Shown here: piece by piece, positions 8,019-17,259 of the stretch
Layout: every line of letters begins with the position of its first letter
How positions within the stretch are numbered: the stretch's first letter is position 1
Program-made: the position numbers and the translations under genes
Origin: Bacillota bacterium
GTDB lineage: Bacteria > Bacillota > Clostridia > Acetivibrionales > DTU013
Assembly (NCBI GenBank): GCA_023439545.1
Contig: JAEXNT010000022.1
Location: 22,498 to 86,497, forward strand
DNA length: 64,000 bases
Direction: 5' to 3'
The notes under the pieces: generated by a model
Seen by the model: only the letters and a program-made list of their open reading frames with translations
Told to the model about the DNA's origin: nothing
Database searches by the model: none

Positions 8019-8048
8019 ATATAGAACATCCAAGGGAGGGATATGTTT

Positions 8049-9332
8049 ATGCAGAACAATAATTCAGGCGGCCGAGGAATGACGATGACTCAGAAGATCC
8101 TTGCGGCCCATGCAGGGCTCGACAAGGTAGAAGCGGGGCAGCTGATCATGGCCCGGCTCGACATGGTGCTTGGAAACGATATCACTGCTCCCGTGGCCGT
8201 TAAGGAATTCAGGAAAATAGGCATGGATCATGTTTTCGATAAAAATAAGATCGCAATAGTACCCGATCACTTTACACCGAACAAGGACATCAAATCCGCC
8301 GAACAGGTAAAATTTATAAGGGAATTTGCACGGGAAATGGATATCGTGAACTATTTCGAAGTCGGCCAAATGGGTGTGGAGCATGCCCTGCTGCCGGAGA
8401 AGGGCCTGGTGGTTCCGGGTGACGTCGTGATCGGCGCCGATTCGCATACATGCACCTATGGTGCGCTCGGAGCTTTCTCGACAGGCGTCGGCAGTACGGA
8501 CATGGCTGCGGGGATGGCTATGGGCGAGGCCTGGTTCAAGGTACCCGAGGCAATCAGGTTCGAACTGAAGGGAAAACCGGGCAAATGGGTGAGCGGCAAG
8601 GACGTAATCCTTCATATTATAGGAATGATAGGGGTTGACGGCGCCCTTTACAAATCCATGGAGTTTACAGGAGACGGGCTTGAGCATCTTTCAATGGACG
8701 ACAGGTTCTCAATGGCCAATATGGCAATAGAAGCCGGGGCTAAAAACGGTATCTTCCAGGTGGATGAAAAAACTCTGGCCTATGCGGAAGAACATTCGGA
8801 AAGACAATATAAGGTTTATTCGGCAGACGAGGATGCGGTTTACAGCGAAAGCTATACTATCGATCTCAGTGAAGTCAAACCTACAGTCGCATTCCCGCCT
8901 CTGCCCGACAAGGCAAGGACGATCGACAAGGTGGGAGACGTTAGGATCGACCAGGTAATAATCGGTTCCTGTACGAACGGAAGGCTCGAGGATCTTCGCG
9001 TTGCGGCAGACATCCTCAAAGGGCGCAAGGTTCACAGGGATGTAAGGTGCATCATCATCCCGGCGACGCAGAAAATATGGAAACAAGCTATGAGCGAAGG
9101 TTTGTTCGACATATTCGTAGACGCCGGCGCCGCGGTCAGCACGCCTACTTGCGGGCCTTGCCTGGGAGGGCATATGGGTATACTAGCAAAGGGCGAAAGG
9201 GCTGTTGCAACGACCAACAGGAATTTCGTCGGGAGAATGGGTCATCCGGAGAGCGAAGTATATCTGGCAAGTCCCGCTATAGCGGCGGCGTCGGCAGTGG
9301 CGGGCAGGATAGCATCACCGGACGAATTGTAA
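8049..9332 (+). CDS. leuC: 3-isopropylmalate dehydratase large subunit
   Basis: A 427-residue aconitase-family protein that isomerises 2- to 3-isopropylmalate in leucine synthesis, with LeuD as partner. The three 4Fe-4S ligands are visible: Cys308 in IGSCTNGR, and Cys368 and Cys371 in TPTCGPC. The substrate-site motif GADSHTCTYGALG is present. I prefer this ATG because AAGGGAGGG ends eight bases upstream; an ATG six bases earlier is too close to that site. At about 427 residues it is the shorter, HacA/LeuC2-like type seen in Clostridia and archaea rather than the 466-residue E. coli type. It leads a leuC-leuD-leuB operon. Confidence 0.95.
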   Translation: MQNNNSGGRGMTMTQKILAAHAGLDKVEAGQLIMARLDMVLGNDITAPVAVKEFRKIGMDHVFDKNKIAIVPDHFTPNKDIKSAEQVKFIREFAREMDIVNYFEVGQMGVEHALLPEKGLVVPGDVVIGADSHTCTYGALGAFSTGVGSTDMAAGMAMGEAWFKVPEAIRFELKGKPGKWVSGKDVILHIIGMIGVDGALYKSMEFTGDGLEHLSMDDRFSMANMAIEAGAKNGIFQVDEKTLAYAEEHSERQYKVYSADEDAVYSESYTIDLSEVKPTVAFPPLPDKARTIDKVGDVRIDQVIIGSCTNGRLEDLRVAADILKGRKVHRDVRCIIIPATQKIWKQAMSEGLFDIFVDAGAAVSTPTCGPCLGGHMGILAKGERAVATTNRNFVGRMGHPESEVYLASPAIAAASAVAGRIASPDEL

Positions 9333-9351
9333 ATGATAGGAGGTATCTGAT

Positions 9352-9840
9352 TTGAAAATTCATGGCAAAGTCATTAAATACGGAAATAATGTGGATACGG
9401 ACGTCATTATACCGGCCAGGTATTTGAACACATCCGATCCTGCGGAGCTTGCGTCCCATTGTATGGAGGATCTTGACGCCGGTTTTGTAAAGAGGGTCCG
9501 AAAAGGCGACATTATGGTAGCGGGCAGGAATTTCGGCTGCGGTTCGTCCAGGGAGCATGCGCCCATAGCAATAAAGGCTTCGGGTATATCCTGCATCATT
9601 GCCGAAACCTTCGCAAGGATATTTTACCGTAACGCGATAAATACGGGCCTGCCGATCGTAGAATGCCCGGAAGCGGCTGCAGGAATATCGGAAGGGGATG
9701 AACTTGACGTAGATCTCGATTCAGGCATTATAACCAACCTGACGAAGGGCGTTTCCTATAAGGGAGTCCCATTCCCGGAGTTCATGCAGAAGATCATCGC
9801 GGCCGATGGGCTGATTGGTTATATCAGGCAGCAGGCATAG
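9352..9840 (+). CDS. leuD: 3-isopropylmalate dehydratase small subunit
   Basis: A 162-residue swivelling-domain subunit, partner of LeuC in isomerising isopropylmalate. The signature FGCGSSREHAP and YFRNAINTGLP-like stretch (here FYRNAINTGLPIVE) are clear. The start is TTG, supported by AGGAGG about nine bases upstream and by the family N-terminus (GKVIKYGNNVDTDVIIPARYL). The length fits the short LeuD type that goes with the short LeuC. It lies 19 bases after leuC and 11 before leuB. Confidence 0.95.
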   Translation: MKIHGKVIKYGNNVDTDVIIPARYLNTSDPAELASHCMEDLDAGFVKRVRKGDIMVAGRNFGCGSSREHAPIAIKASGISCIIAETFARIFYRNAINTGLPIVECPEAAAGISEGDELDVDLDSGIITNLTKGVSYKGVPFPEFMQKIIAADGLIGYIRQQA

Positions 9841-9851
9841 GAGGTTCTATA

Positions 9852-10931
9852 GTGAAATATAAAATAACGGTATTAAGCGGAGACGGAATAGGTCCCGAAG
9901 TCGTCGAGCAGGCAGTCGGAGTACTGAAAACGGTCGGAAGCAGGCTCGGCATTCAATTCCAATTCGATTACGAACTAATGGGCGGCTGCGCGATAGACGC
10001 CTGCGGACAGCCACTTCCGGAAGCTACGCTGAAGGCTTGCAGAGAAAGCGACGCTGTATTGCTTGGTGCGGTGGGAGGCCCGAAATGGGAGGGCCTTCCG
10101 GGCGGAAAAGGCCCTGAAGCAGGCTTGCTGGGGATAAGGGCAGCCCTCGGTCTTTTTGCAAATCTCAGGCCTGCGGTGATATACAAGGCACTGAAAGGGG
10201 CTTCCCCTCTCAAGCCTGAGATTATCGGCGAAAACATCGATATACTTGTGGTGAGGGAACTGACCGGCGGTATTTATTTCGGAGAGCGCGGCAGAACACG
10301 AGAAGACGGGTTGGAAGCGGCCTTTGACACGGAAAAATACAATACCGGTGAAATTGAGAGGATAGCAAGAATAGCTTTTGCTGCGGCGGGTAAGCGCAGA
10401 GGAGTAGTTACGTCCGTCGACAAGGCCAACGTCCTTGAAAGCTCCAGACTCTGGCGGGAGGTCGTCACAAGGGTTTCAAAGGATTATCCGGGTATAGCGC
10501 TGAACCATCTTTATGTCGATAATGCTGCAATGCAGTTGGTACGTAATCCGGGGCAATTTGACGTGATCGTTACCTCCAACCTTTTCGGAGACATTCTTTC
10601 CGACGAGGCGTCCATGATAACGGGTTCGATAGGTATGCTGCCATCAGCCAGCTTGGGCAGCGGGTCTCTAGGCCTTTATGAGCCCATACACGGCTCGGCT
10701 CCCGATATAGCCGGCAAGGATATGGCAAATCCCATAGCGACAATATTATCTGCCGGCATGCTGCTGCGTTATTCTCTTAATGAGACCAAAGCGGCAGAAC
10801 TGATAGAATATGCAGTAAATAGCGTGCTGGATCGAGGATACAGGACGGCGGACATTTCATCAGAGGCCTGTAAATCGGTAGGTACGCGTGAGATGGGCAG
10901 GCTTATTGCGGATGTTATCGTCTCCGAATAA
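9852..10931 (+). CDS. leuB: 3-isopropylmalate dehydrogenase
   Basis: A 359-residue NAD-dependent beta-decarboxylating dehydrogenase that converts 3-isopropylmalate to 2-oxoisocaproate (via 2-isopropyl-3-oxosuccinate), the third specific leucine step. The family signature NLFGDILSDEASMITGSIGM and the substrate-binding stretch around VVRELTGGIYFGE are present, as is the Arg-rich LGIRAALGLFANLRP segment. GTG start with AGGAGG (9839-9844) ahead, the site overlapping the leuD stop. leuA and ilv genes are not in this window. A terminator follows about 105 bases downstream. Confidence 0.95.
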   Translation: MKYKITVLSGDGIGPEVVEQAVGVLKTVGSRLGIQFQFDYELMGGCAIDACGQPLPEATLKACRESDAVLLGAVGGPKWEGLPGGKGPEAGLLGIRAALGLFANLRPAVIYKALKGASPLKPEIIGENIDILVVRELTGGIYFGERGRTREDGLEAAFDTEKYNTGEIERIARIAFAAAGKRRGVVTSVDKANVLESSRLWREVVTRVSKDYPGIALNHLYVDNAAMQLVRNPGQFDVIVTSNLFGDILSDEASMITGSIGMLPSASLGSGSLGLYEPIHGSAPDIAGKDMANPIATILSAGMLLRYSLNETKAAELIEYAVNSVLDRGYRTADISSEACKSVGTREMGRLIADVIVSE

Positions 10932-11036
10932 GTCATTTCATTAATGAATATAACAGCATATAATAGAATATACATGAAAAATTTAGCTTTGCAAATAAAT
11001 GCAATTTTATTGAACAAATTGTTATATGGCGTAATA

Positions 11037-11070
11037 AATGGGGCTTTTATAAAACAAAGGCCCATTTTTT
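11037..11070 (+). terminator. Terminator after leuCDB
   Basis: AATGGGGCTTT (11037-11047) pairs with AAAGGCCCATT (11056-11066) with one mismatch; a run of six T follows. Confidence 0.75.
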
Positions 11071-11561
11071 ATCAATGGGTTTTTGTACAGTTTTGTTAAA
11101 AAAATCAAGGGCACTCGATTCGTTTATAATGCTGTTCTTTGATTAAGACTAACCCCGGAGGCAGGCGGATATATAATTATAGCCTGTTATTACAGACCTG
11201 TCATATAACTCATGTTTTATTCATATTACTTATACAGAAGAATAAATAATTATGCATTTTATGTAACCCATTGAAAAGCGGAAGAAATCTTGATAGTATA
11301 TATGTGTTGCGATCAGGTAGGCGGTATTGTTTGGGAGTACAACGGTGTACTTTAAGGTCCCAATTTCAGCCGCCGCCTTTTTTGGTCTATATAACCAAGT
11401 TTAAGCTTTATTTAGGAAATATTGTTACTTAAAAATATAATATTTATGTTGTAATATAAGAAATGGTTCGGTATTATGTAAACCGAACTTGAGTTGTTTA
11501 TATCATCACGACGACTATGATAGCACTAAAATTATGCTTTTAATTTAAGGGGTGTGTTGTA
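11071..11561 (+). other. Non-coding region before the opp operon
   Basis: AT-rich, no ORF with a ribosome binding site. Besides the nested hairpin at 11319-11383 it holds an inverted repeat GTTCGGT (11466-11472) / ACCGAAC (11482-11488), which could be an operator or leader hairpin about 70 bases before oppB. Confidence 0.5.
11319..11383 (+). ncRNA. Nested hairpin with poly-T end (terminator or structured leader), family unknown
   Basis: Three nested stems: AGGCGG (11319-11324) with CCGCCT (11373-11378), TTGGGA (11331-11336) with TCCCAA (11358-11363), and GTAC (11337-11340) with GTAC (11347-11350). Six T close it. The region could end a small RNA or act as an attenuator for oppBCDFA. I do not recognise a known riboswitch. 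Confidence 0.5.
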
Positions 11562-12482
11562 TTGGGAGTTTATTTATTGAAACGGCTGGGCTATTCTTTA
11601 TTAACGCTATTCATCATCATAACAGTTACATTCTTTCTCATGCGGTCTATCCCTGGAAATGTTTTTACCAAGGATAAGGCGCTCCCGCCGAATATCGTAG
11701 AGAATCTTAAAGCCAAATACGGGTTTGATCTTCCGCTCAGCCAGCAATATTTCAAGATGCTGGGAAACGTTGTAAGATTGGACTTTGGAATGTCGATGCA
11801 AAACGAAGGCAGAAAGGTAAACGACATTATATCCGAACAGTTTCCAAATTCTGCGAAACTTGGACTTTTTGCAATTTTTCTTTGCCTGGTCTTCGGAATC
11901 CCGTTAGGTATAATCTCGGCTTTGAAAAATGGTAAATGGCAGGATAACGCTTCAATGATAATCGCTACCTTGGGAGTAACCATACCAAGCTTTGTCGTAG
12001 CCACGCTCGGCCAGTATATTTTCTCTGTAAAGCTTAAGATACTGCCGGTAATGGGCTTTAAATCACTGGCGCACGCTATTATGCCGGGAATTGCTCTTTC
12101 CTTCTTCCCTCTTGCCTTTATTGCCAGACTTGTAAGATCAAGCATGCTGGAGACACTGCAGCAGGATTATATAAGGACAGCCAAGGCAAAGGGGCTTTCA
12201 CAAAGCATTGTAATTCTGAAACATGCCCTTAAAAATTCTATAATACCGGTTGTAACATATCTTGGACCATTAGCTGCCGCTATACTTACAGGAAGCTTTG
12301 TCGTCGAAAGGATATTCAATATACCCGGACTTGGAAGATACTACGTCACGAGCATTTCGAACAGGGACTATACAACGATAATGGGTGTGACGATATTCTA
12401 CGCGGCTTTTGTCATCTTGATGAATTTCCTTGTTGATGTTGTTTACGTTATTATCGATCCCAGGATCAAACTTAGAAAGTAG
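11562..12482 (+). CDS. oppB: Oligopeptide ABC transporter permease OppB
   Basis: A 306-residue inner-membrane permease of the OppB/DppB type. It shows the typical start (LLKRLGYSLLTLFIIITVTFFLMR), six hydrophobic segments and the EAA loop that contacts the ATPase (TAKAKGLSQSIVILKHALKNSIIPV). The start is TTG, with AAGGGGTGTG ahead. First gene of a complete oppB-C-D-F-A operon; the permease pairs with OppC to form the channel for peptides delivered by OppA. Confidence 0.92.
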   Translation: MGVYLLKRLGYSLLTLFIIITVTFFLMRSIPGNVFTKDKALPPNIVENLKAKYGFDLPLSQQYFKMLGNVVRLDFGMSMQNEGRKVNDIISEQFPNSAKLGLFAIFLCLVFGIPLGIISALKNGKWQDNASMIIATLGVTIPSFVVATLGQYIFSVKLKILPVMGFKSLAHAIMPGIALSFFPLAFIARLVRSSMLETLQQDYIRTAKAKGLSQSIVILKHALKNSIIPVVTYLGPLAAAILTGSFVVERIFNIPGLGRYYVTSISNRDYTTIMGVTIFYAAFVILMNFLVDVVYVIIDPRIKLRK

Positions 12483-12492
12483 GGGTGCGTGC

Positions 12493-13464
12493 ATGCAATT
12501 TTCCAGTGAACTTTTCAGACCATTAAATAGACAGGCAGCCATCGAGGCAATTAATACCAGGCCGAGCCTAACATACTGGCAGGATGTCTGGCGCAGGCTT
12601 AAAAGCAACAGGGTCGCTATGGTCAGTCTGGTCGGCATTATCTTGATATTCCTCCTCGCCGTTTTCGGGCCGATGTTCATTCCATACAGTTTTTCGGATC
12701 AGATCCGCGGCTCTGAAGATCTGAGACCAAGTGCGGCGCATCTGTTTGGTACCGACCATCTCGGCAGAGATATGCTGGTTAGAGTACTGTATGGCGCCAG
12801 GATTTCGCTTAGCGTAGGTATTGTCGCAGCACTCGTCAATCTTGTCATCGGCGTGCTGTACGGCGGTATTTCCGGATACTTCGGCGGCAAGGTCGATACG
12901 GTCATGATGAGGCTTATCGATATCATCTACAGCGTACCGAACATGTTATATATCATACTTTTGGCAGTCGTATTGAAGCCTTCGCTTGAAAAGATGTTTG
13001 AGCTGCCGTTTATGGCGTTCTTTAAAGAGGCCGGAGCGGGCCTTGTATGTATGTATATTACACTTGGACTGACATATTGGATTACTACTGCCAGAATAGT
13101 AAGGGGTCAGATATTGAGCCTGAAGGAGCAGGAGTATGTCACCGCTGCAAAGACACTTGGAGCCGGCGATTTCAGGATACTTCTGAGGCACCTGGTACCG
13201 AATTGTATCGGACCTATAGTTGTTACTACCATGTTAATGATACCCGACGCTATATTTACGGAATCATTTTTAAGCTTTATCGGACTTGGTGTCGACGCAC
13301 CGGTTCCGAGCTGGGGCAGTCTTGCATCGGAAGCTTTGGGAGGAATAAGATCCTATTTCTACCTGCTGTTGTCACCCTCGCTGGCTATTTGCATAACAAT
13401 GCTGGTCTTCAACATGTTCGGCGATGGTCTGAGAGACGCCCTTGATCCTAGAATGAGAAAGTAA
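12493..13464 (+). CDS. oppC: Oligopeptide ABC transporter permease OppC
   Basis: A 323-residue OppC/DppC-type permease. The N-terminal cytoplasmic helix with WRRLKSNRVAMVSLVGI, the FGTDHLGRDMLVRVLYGARISL box and the EAA loop (TAAKTLGAGDFRILLRHLVPNCIGPI) are all diagnostic. I choose the ATG eleven bases after the oppB stop, with AGGGGTG overlapping that stop; a longer reading inside oppB has no site. The insert around residues 165-185 (KPSLEKMFELPFMAF) is somewhat longer than in E. coli OppC, as in many Firmicute homologues. Confidence 0.92.
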   Translation: MQFSSELFRPLNRQAAIEAINTRPSLTYWQDVWRRLKSNRVAMVSLVGIILIFLLAVFGPMFIPYSFSDQIRGSEDLRPSAAHLFGTDHLGRDMLVRVLYGARISLSVGIVAALVNLVIGVLYGGISGYFGGKVDTVMMRLIDIIYSVPNMLYIILLAVVLKPSLEKMFELPFMAFFKEAGAGLVCMYITLGLTYWITTARIVRGQILSLKEQEYVTAAKTLGAGDFRILLRHLVPNCIGPIVVTTMLMIPDAIFTESFLSFIGLGVDAPVPSWGSLASEALGGIRSYFYLLLSPSLAICITMLVFNMFGDGLRDALDPRMRK

Positions 13465-13475
13465 GAGGTAAAACG

Positions 13476-14462
13476 ATGGATAAACTTCTTGAAATAAAAA
13501 ATTTGCGAACTGTTTTTAAAACTTATGCAGGCCAGGTTTCGGCAATTAACGACATATCCATTTCTATCGGTTACGGCGAGGCTGTCGGAATCGTCGGCGA
13601 ATCCGGCAGCGGAAAAAGCGTTACAATGCTTTCCGTTATGAGACTGCTTTCGGAAAACGGGAAGGTAACCTCGGGAGAGATCGTTTTCAACGGCAGGAAC
13701 ATGGCGGAAATGAGCGAGAAAGAAATGCAGGTGATTCGCGGCAATGAGATAGGAATGATATTCCAGGATCCTATGACGTCGATGAACCCGGTATTTACGG
13801 TAGGCAATCAGCTGGTTGAAGCCATATTGAAGCATAATAAAAAAATGCCGAGAAAGCAGGCGGTGGAAAAGGCTATCGACATGCTCAAGCTGGTTGGAAT
13901 GCCAAGTCCCGAAAAGCGCTTTCATCAATATCCGCATGAATTCAGCGGCGGTATGAGGCAAAGGGCGATGATCGCAATGGCCTTATCCTGCGAACCCAAG
14001 CTATTGATTGCGGATGAACCTACGACCGCTCTCGACGTTACGATTCAGGCGCAGATAATAGAATTGATGAAAGAATTGAAAGACAAAATAAATATGTCAA
14101 TCATTCTTATTACTCATGATCTTGGACTTGTAGCGGACGTCTGCGAAAGAGTAGTCGTTATGTACGGCGGAACTATTGTAGAACAAGGCCCTGTAGAGGA
14201 TATTTTTTATAACCCGAAACATCCGTATACACTCGGACTCTTGAGCAGCATACCACGCCTTAACATGGGCAAGGAACGACTGAATCCTGTCGAGGGACAT
14301 CCACCGGATATGATCAATCCTCCCGTTGGTTGCCCGTTTGCTGCAAGATGCTCCAAAGCAATGGAAATATGCAATCTGCACAAGCCGCAGTATGAAAAAA
14401 TCTCAGAAAACCACGGCGCTGCTTGCTGGCTCTTGTATAATCGTGAAGGAGGCGAAAAATAA
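13476..14462 (+). CDS. oppD: Oligopeptide ABC transporter ATP-binding protein OppD
   Basis: A 328-residue ABC ATPase. Walker A GESGSGKS is at residues 41-48, the Q-loop is in FQDPMTSMNPVF, the signature is FSGGMRQR and Walker B LLIADEPTTALD. The C-terminal Opp/Dpp extension includes the cysteine-bearing CPFAARCSKAMEIC, which in some homologues binds an Fe-S cluster. It sits 11 bases after oppC and overlaps oppF by one base (TAATG). Confidence 0.94.
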   Translation: MDKLLEIKNLRTVFKTYAGQVSAINDISISIGYGEAVGIVGESGSGKSVTMLSVMRLLSENGKVTSGEIVFNGRNMAEMSEKEMQVIRGNEIGMIFQDPMTSMNPVFTVGNQLVEAILKHNKKMPRKQAVEKAIDMLKLVGMPSPEKRFHQYPHEFSGGMRQRAMIAMALSCEPKLLIADEPTTALDVTIQAQIIELMKELKDKINMSIILITHDLGLVADVCERVVVMYGGTIVEQGPVEDIFYNPKHPYTLGLLSSIPRLNMGKERLNPVEGHPPDMINPPVGCPFAARCSKAMEICNLHKPQYEKISENHGAACWLLYNREGGEK

Positions 14463-15436
14463 TGGCACAGAACGCTGAAGTAATGCTTGAAGTTCAAAAA
14501 CTGACCAAACATTTTTCGTCCAGTTCTGGATTGTTCCAAAGCAATACGGCTGTAGTAAAGGCAGTCGATGATGTAAGCTTTAAAATAAACAAAGGCGAGA
14601 CATTGGGCCTTGTAGGTGAAAGCGGATGCGGTAAAACAACTACCGGAAGGACGATCATTCGTTTGTACGAGCCTACCTCCGGGAATATCCTGTTTAAAGG
14701 ACAGGATATTACGAAGGCCAATATGAAGCCCATCAGAAAAAGAATTCAGATGATCTTCCAGGATCCGTATGCGTCGTTGAATCCCAGAATGACCGTAAGC
14801 GATATCGTCGGCGAACCTCTCGACATTCATGGCCTGGCAAAGGGAGACGAACGAAGGGATCGTATAATGAAGCTGCTAGAGATGGTAGGTTTGAGCAGTG
14901 AACAAGCCAATAGATATCCGCACGAATTCAGCGGCGGACAACGTCAGAGAATCGGAATAGCGCGCGCCCTTGCCGTACAGCCGGAGCTTATCATATGCGA
15001 CGAGCCCATTTCAGCGCTCGATGTCTCGATACAGGCTCAGATAGTCAATATGCTCGAGGATCTGCAGAAAGAACTCGGCCTGACCTATCTATTCATAGCG
15101 CATGACCTTTCAATGGTAAAACATATCAGTAATAATGTAGGTGTTATGTATCTCGGCAAGCTTATAGAGCTTGCGGACAGGGATGAGCTTTATGAAAGGC
15201 CTCAGCACCCTTATACAAAAGCGCTGCTTTCAGCGGTTCCGATAGCGGATCCCAAGGTCAGCAAGGCTAAACAGAGAATAATTCTGGAGGGAGATGTCCC
15301 CAGCCCGATCAATCCTCCTTCCGGCTGCCGGTTCAGAACCAGATGCGCTTATGCTACTCCCAGGTGCGCGGAAGTTGAACCCGAACTTAAGGAGATTGCT
15401 CCCGGCCATATGTGCGCATGCCACCTCATCGGATAA
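14462..15436 (+). CDS. oppF: Oligopeptide ABC transporter ATP-binding protein OppF
   Basis: A 324-residue second ATPase of the importer. Walker A GESGCGKT at 52-59, FQDPYASLNPRM (Q-loop), FSGGQRQRIGIARAL (signature) and IICDEPISALDVS (Walker B) are all intact. The C-terminal extension has CRFRTRCAYATPRC, like OppD. ATG overlaps the oppD stop. A hairpin of about ten pairs lies between oppF and oppA. Confidence 0.94.
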   Translation: MAQNAEVMLEVQKLTKHFSSSSGLFQSNTAVVKAVDDVSFKINKGETLGLVGESGCGKTTTGRTIIRLYEPTSGNILFKGQDITKANMKPIRKRIQMIFQDPYASLNPRMTVSDIVGEPLDIHGLAKGDERRDRIMKLLEMVGLSSEQANRYPHEFSGGQRQRIGIARALAVQPELIICDEPISALDVSIQAQIVNMLEDLQKELGLTYLFIAHDLSMVKHISNNVGVMYLGKLIELADRDELYERPQHPYTKALLSAVPIADPKVSKAKQRIILEGDVPSPINPPSGCRFRTRCAYATPRCAEVEPELKEIAPGHMCACHLIG

Positions 15437-15455
15437 AACCGGTAATAAAGACAGA

Positions 15456-15478
15456 AATAAACGGCAATGCTGTTTATT
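15456..15478 (+). promoter_or_regulatory. Hairpin between oppF and oppA
   Basis: AATAAACGGC pairs with GCTGTTTATT (one G-T pair) around a three-base loop. No T-run follows. Such hairpins often stabilise the mRNA of the more abundant binding protein or mark a processing site. Confidence 0.5.
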
Positions 15479-15506
15479 ATAAAGTAATTGAATGGAGGAT
15501 AGTATA

Positions 15507-17123
15507 ATGAAAAAGAGAATTTTAGCAGCGGTACTTGCACTCGCAATGCTGGCTGGAGTACTCGTCGGATGCGGATCGTCTCCTGCACAGACGAGCTCAA
15601 AAGAAAATGTTAACGTTGTGGTAGGTTCGGAGCCTGATACATTGGATCCGGGACTTAACAACTCCGTTGATGGCGCTACTTACATCCAGCACCTGTTTGA
15701 CGGACTTACGAGACAGGACAAGGATGGAAAAACCGTTAAGGGTATAGCAGAAAAGTGGGATGTTTCAGCGGACGGTCTCAAATACACCTTCCACCTGAGA
15801 GATGCACAGTGGTCGGACGGAAAACCGGTTAAGGCTTCAGATTTTGAATATGCATGGAAAAGGGCTCTCGATCCTGAGATCGCTTCCGAATATGCATACC
15901 AGTTATATTATTTGAAGAACGGTTACGAGTACAACCAGGGCAAAGCAACCGCTGATCAGGTCGCTGTAAAAGCTACCGACGATAAGACTCTTGAAGTAGA
16001 ACTTGCAGCTCCGACTGCATATTTCCTTGACCTGCTCTGGACCCCGACTTATATGCCGGTTAGAAAAGATGTTGTTGACGCAGCTCCGACGGATTGGTTC
16101 ACCAAGGTGGAAACGCTGGTCGGCAACGGACCGTACAAGATGAAGAGCTGGGAGCACAGTTCTGAAATCGTGATGGAAAAGAATGATAAATACTGGGATG
16201 CAAAAAATACCGGATTTATAAAGACTATCACCTGGAAGCTCATGGATGACGAGGCAGCTGCATTAAGCGCATACGAAGCAGGCGACCTTGATATAGTCGA
16301 CAGCCTTGTACCCCAGGCTGAAATCCAGAACCTTGTAGCTGATGGTACAGCCAAGATCCGTGATATGCTTGGCACCTATTATATCTATCTGAACAACTCA
16401 AAAGCGCCGTTTGACAACCCGAAGGTTAGACAGGCTCTCTCACTTGCAATCGACAGGCAGTATATCGTTGACAAGGTTGCCAGAGGCGGACAGCTTCCTG
16501 CAACAGGCCTGGTACCTTACAAAGTACCGGACGCTGATGACAAAGCCGATTTCAGAACCAAGGGCGGAGAACTTCTTCCGAAGACTGGCGATGTTGCAAA
16601 GGCTAAACAGCTGCTTGCAGAAGCCGGTTATCCCGATGGAAAAGGCTTCCCGGATGTTGAAATGTACTACAATACCCAGAGCGGTCACAAGGCCATAATG
16701 GAAGCAGTTACTGAAATGTGGAAGACAAACCTCGGTATAACCTCCTTCAAGACTCCTAACATGGAGTGGAAGGTACTGCAGGACAAGGTTAACAACGGTG
16801 ACTATTGGATAGCAAGAATGGGCTGGATAGGCGATTATATCGATCCTATGACATTCTTTGATATGTTCCTGTCCGATTCGAGCCAGAACCAGATCAAGTA
16901 TAATAGCGCCGAATACGATAAACTGATCAGGGACGCTAAGAACTCCAACGATCAGAAATTCAGGATGGACAACATGCACAAGGCTGAGCAGATATTCGTC
17001 AATGACGGCGGATGTATACCGATATACTTCTACGTAAGCGTCATGCTTGAGAATCCTGATGTCCAGAACTACTACATCGATCTGTCGGGTTTCGTTCACA
17101 TGCAGTATGCTTATTTCAAATAA
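15507..17123 (+). CDS. oppA: Oligopeptide-binding lipoprotein OppA
   Basis: A 538-residue SBP_bac_5 family lipoprotein that captures peptides outside the membrane. The signal peptide ends in a lipobox LVGC with Cys22, which would be lipidated. The family motif SEPDTLDPGLNNSVDGATYI and later RQALSLAIDRQYIVDKVARGG are present. The ATG used has GGAGG (15494-15498) eight bases ahead; an ATG at 15492 is part of that site. It closes the opp operon and is followed by a strong terminator. Ligands could be cell-wall or other peptides; this cannot be read from the sequence. Confidence 0.94.
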   Translation: MKKRILAAVLALAMLAGVLVGCGSSPAQTSSKENVNVVVGSEPDTLDPGLNNSVDGATYIQHLFDGLTRQDKDGKTVKGIAEKWDVSADGLKYTFHLRDAQWSDGKPVKASDFEYAWKRALDPEIASEYAYQLYYLKNGYEYNQGKATADQVAVKATDDKTLEVELAAPTAYFLDLLWTPTYMPVRKDVVDAAPTDWFTKVETLVGNGPYKMKSWEHSSEIVMEKNDKYWDAKNTGFIKTITWKLMDDEAAALSAYEAGDLDIVDSLVPQAEIQNLVADGTAKIRDMLGTYYIYLNNSKAPFDNPKVRQALSLAIDRQYIVDKVARGGQLPATGLVPYKVPDADDKADFRTKGGELLPKTGDVAKAKQLLAEAGYPDGKGFPDVEMYYNTQSGHKAIMEAVTEMWKTNLGITSFKTPNMEWKVLQDKVNNGDYWIARMGWIGDYIDPMTFFDMFLSDSSQNQIKYNSAEYDKLIRDAKNSNDQKFRMDNMHKAEQIFVNDGGCIPIYFYVSVMLENPDVQNYYIDLSGFVHMQYAYFK

Positions 17124-17150
17124 GTCGGTAAAACGATCATATTAAATAAG

Positions 17151-17181
17151 AAAAGCTGGCACTTATGTGCCAGCTTTTTTT
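17151..17181 (+). terminator. Terminator of the opp operon
   Basis: AAAAGCTGGCAC / GTGCCAGCTTTT, loop TTAT, ending in seven T; a perfect 12-bp stem that may also act on the other strand. Confidence 0.95.
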
Positions 17182-17186
17182 ACTCA

Positions 17187-17252
17187 GTGAAACAGAGGCG
17201 AAACAGAGGCGAAACAAAAGAACCGTCCCTCTGTTTCGTCCCTCTGTTTCAC
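17187..17252 (+). repeat. Palindromic repeat family A, copy 1
   Basis: The left arm has GTGAAACAGAGG and then GAAACAGAGG; the right arm carries CCCTCTGTTTC twice, ending in CAC. The centre contains GAAACAAAAGAACCGTCCC. A second copy with the same centre lies at 23142-23215. Both sit between convergent gene ends. Confidence 0.85.
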
Positions 17253-17259
17253 TGTCTGT

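Noticed and set aside
7841..8048. T-box leader for leuC
   Set aside because: Too short, and no AGGGTGGNACCGCG-like antiterminator block was found.
11319..11383. Known riboswitch (SAM, TPP, c-di-GMP, guanidine)
   Set aside because: None of the core sequences I know for these classes is present.
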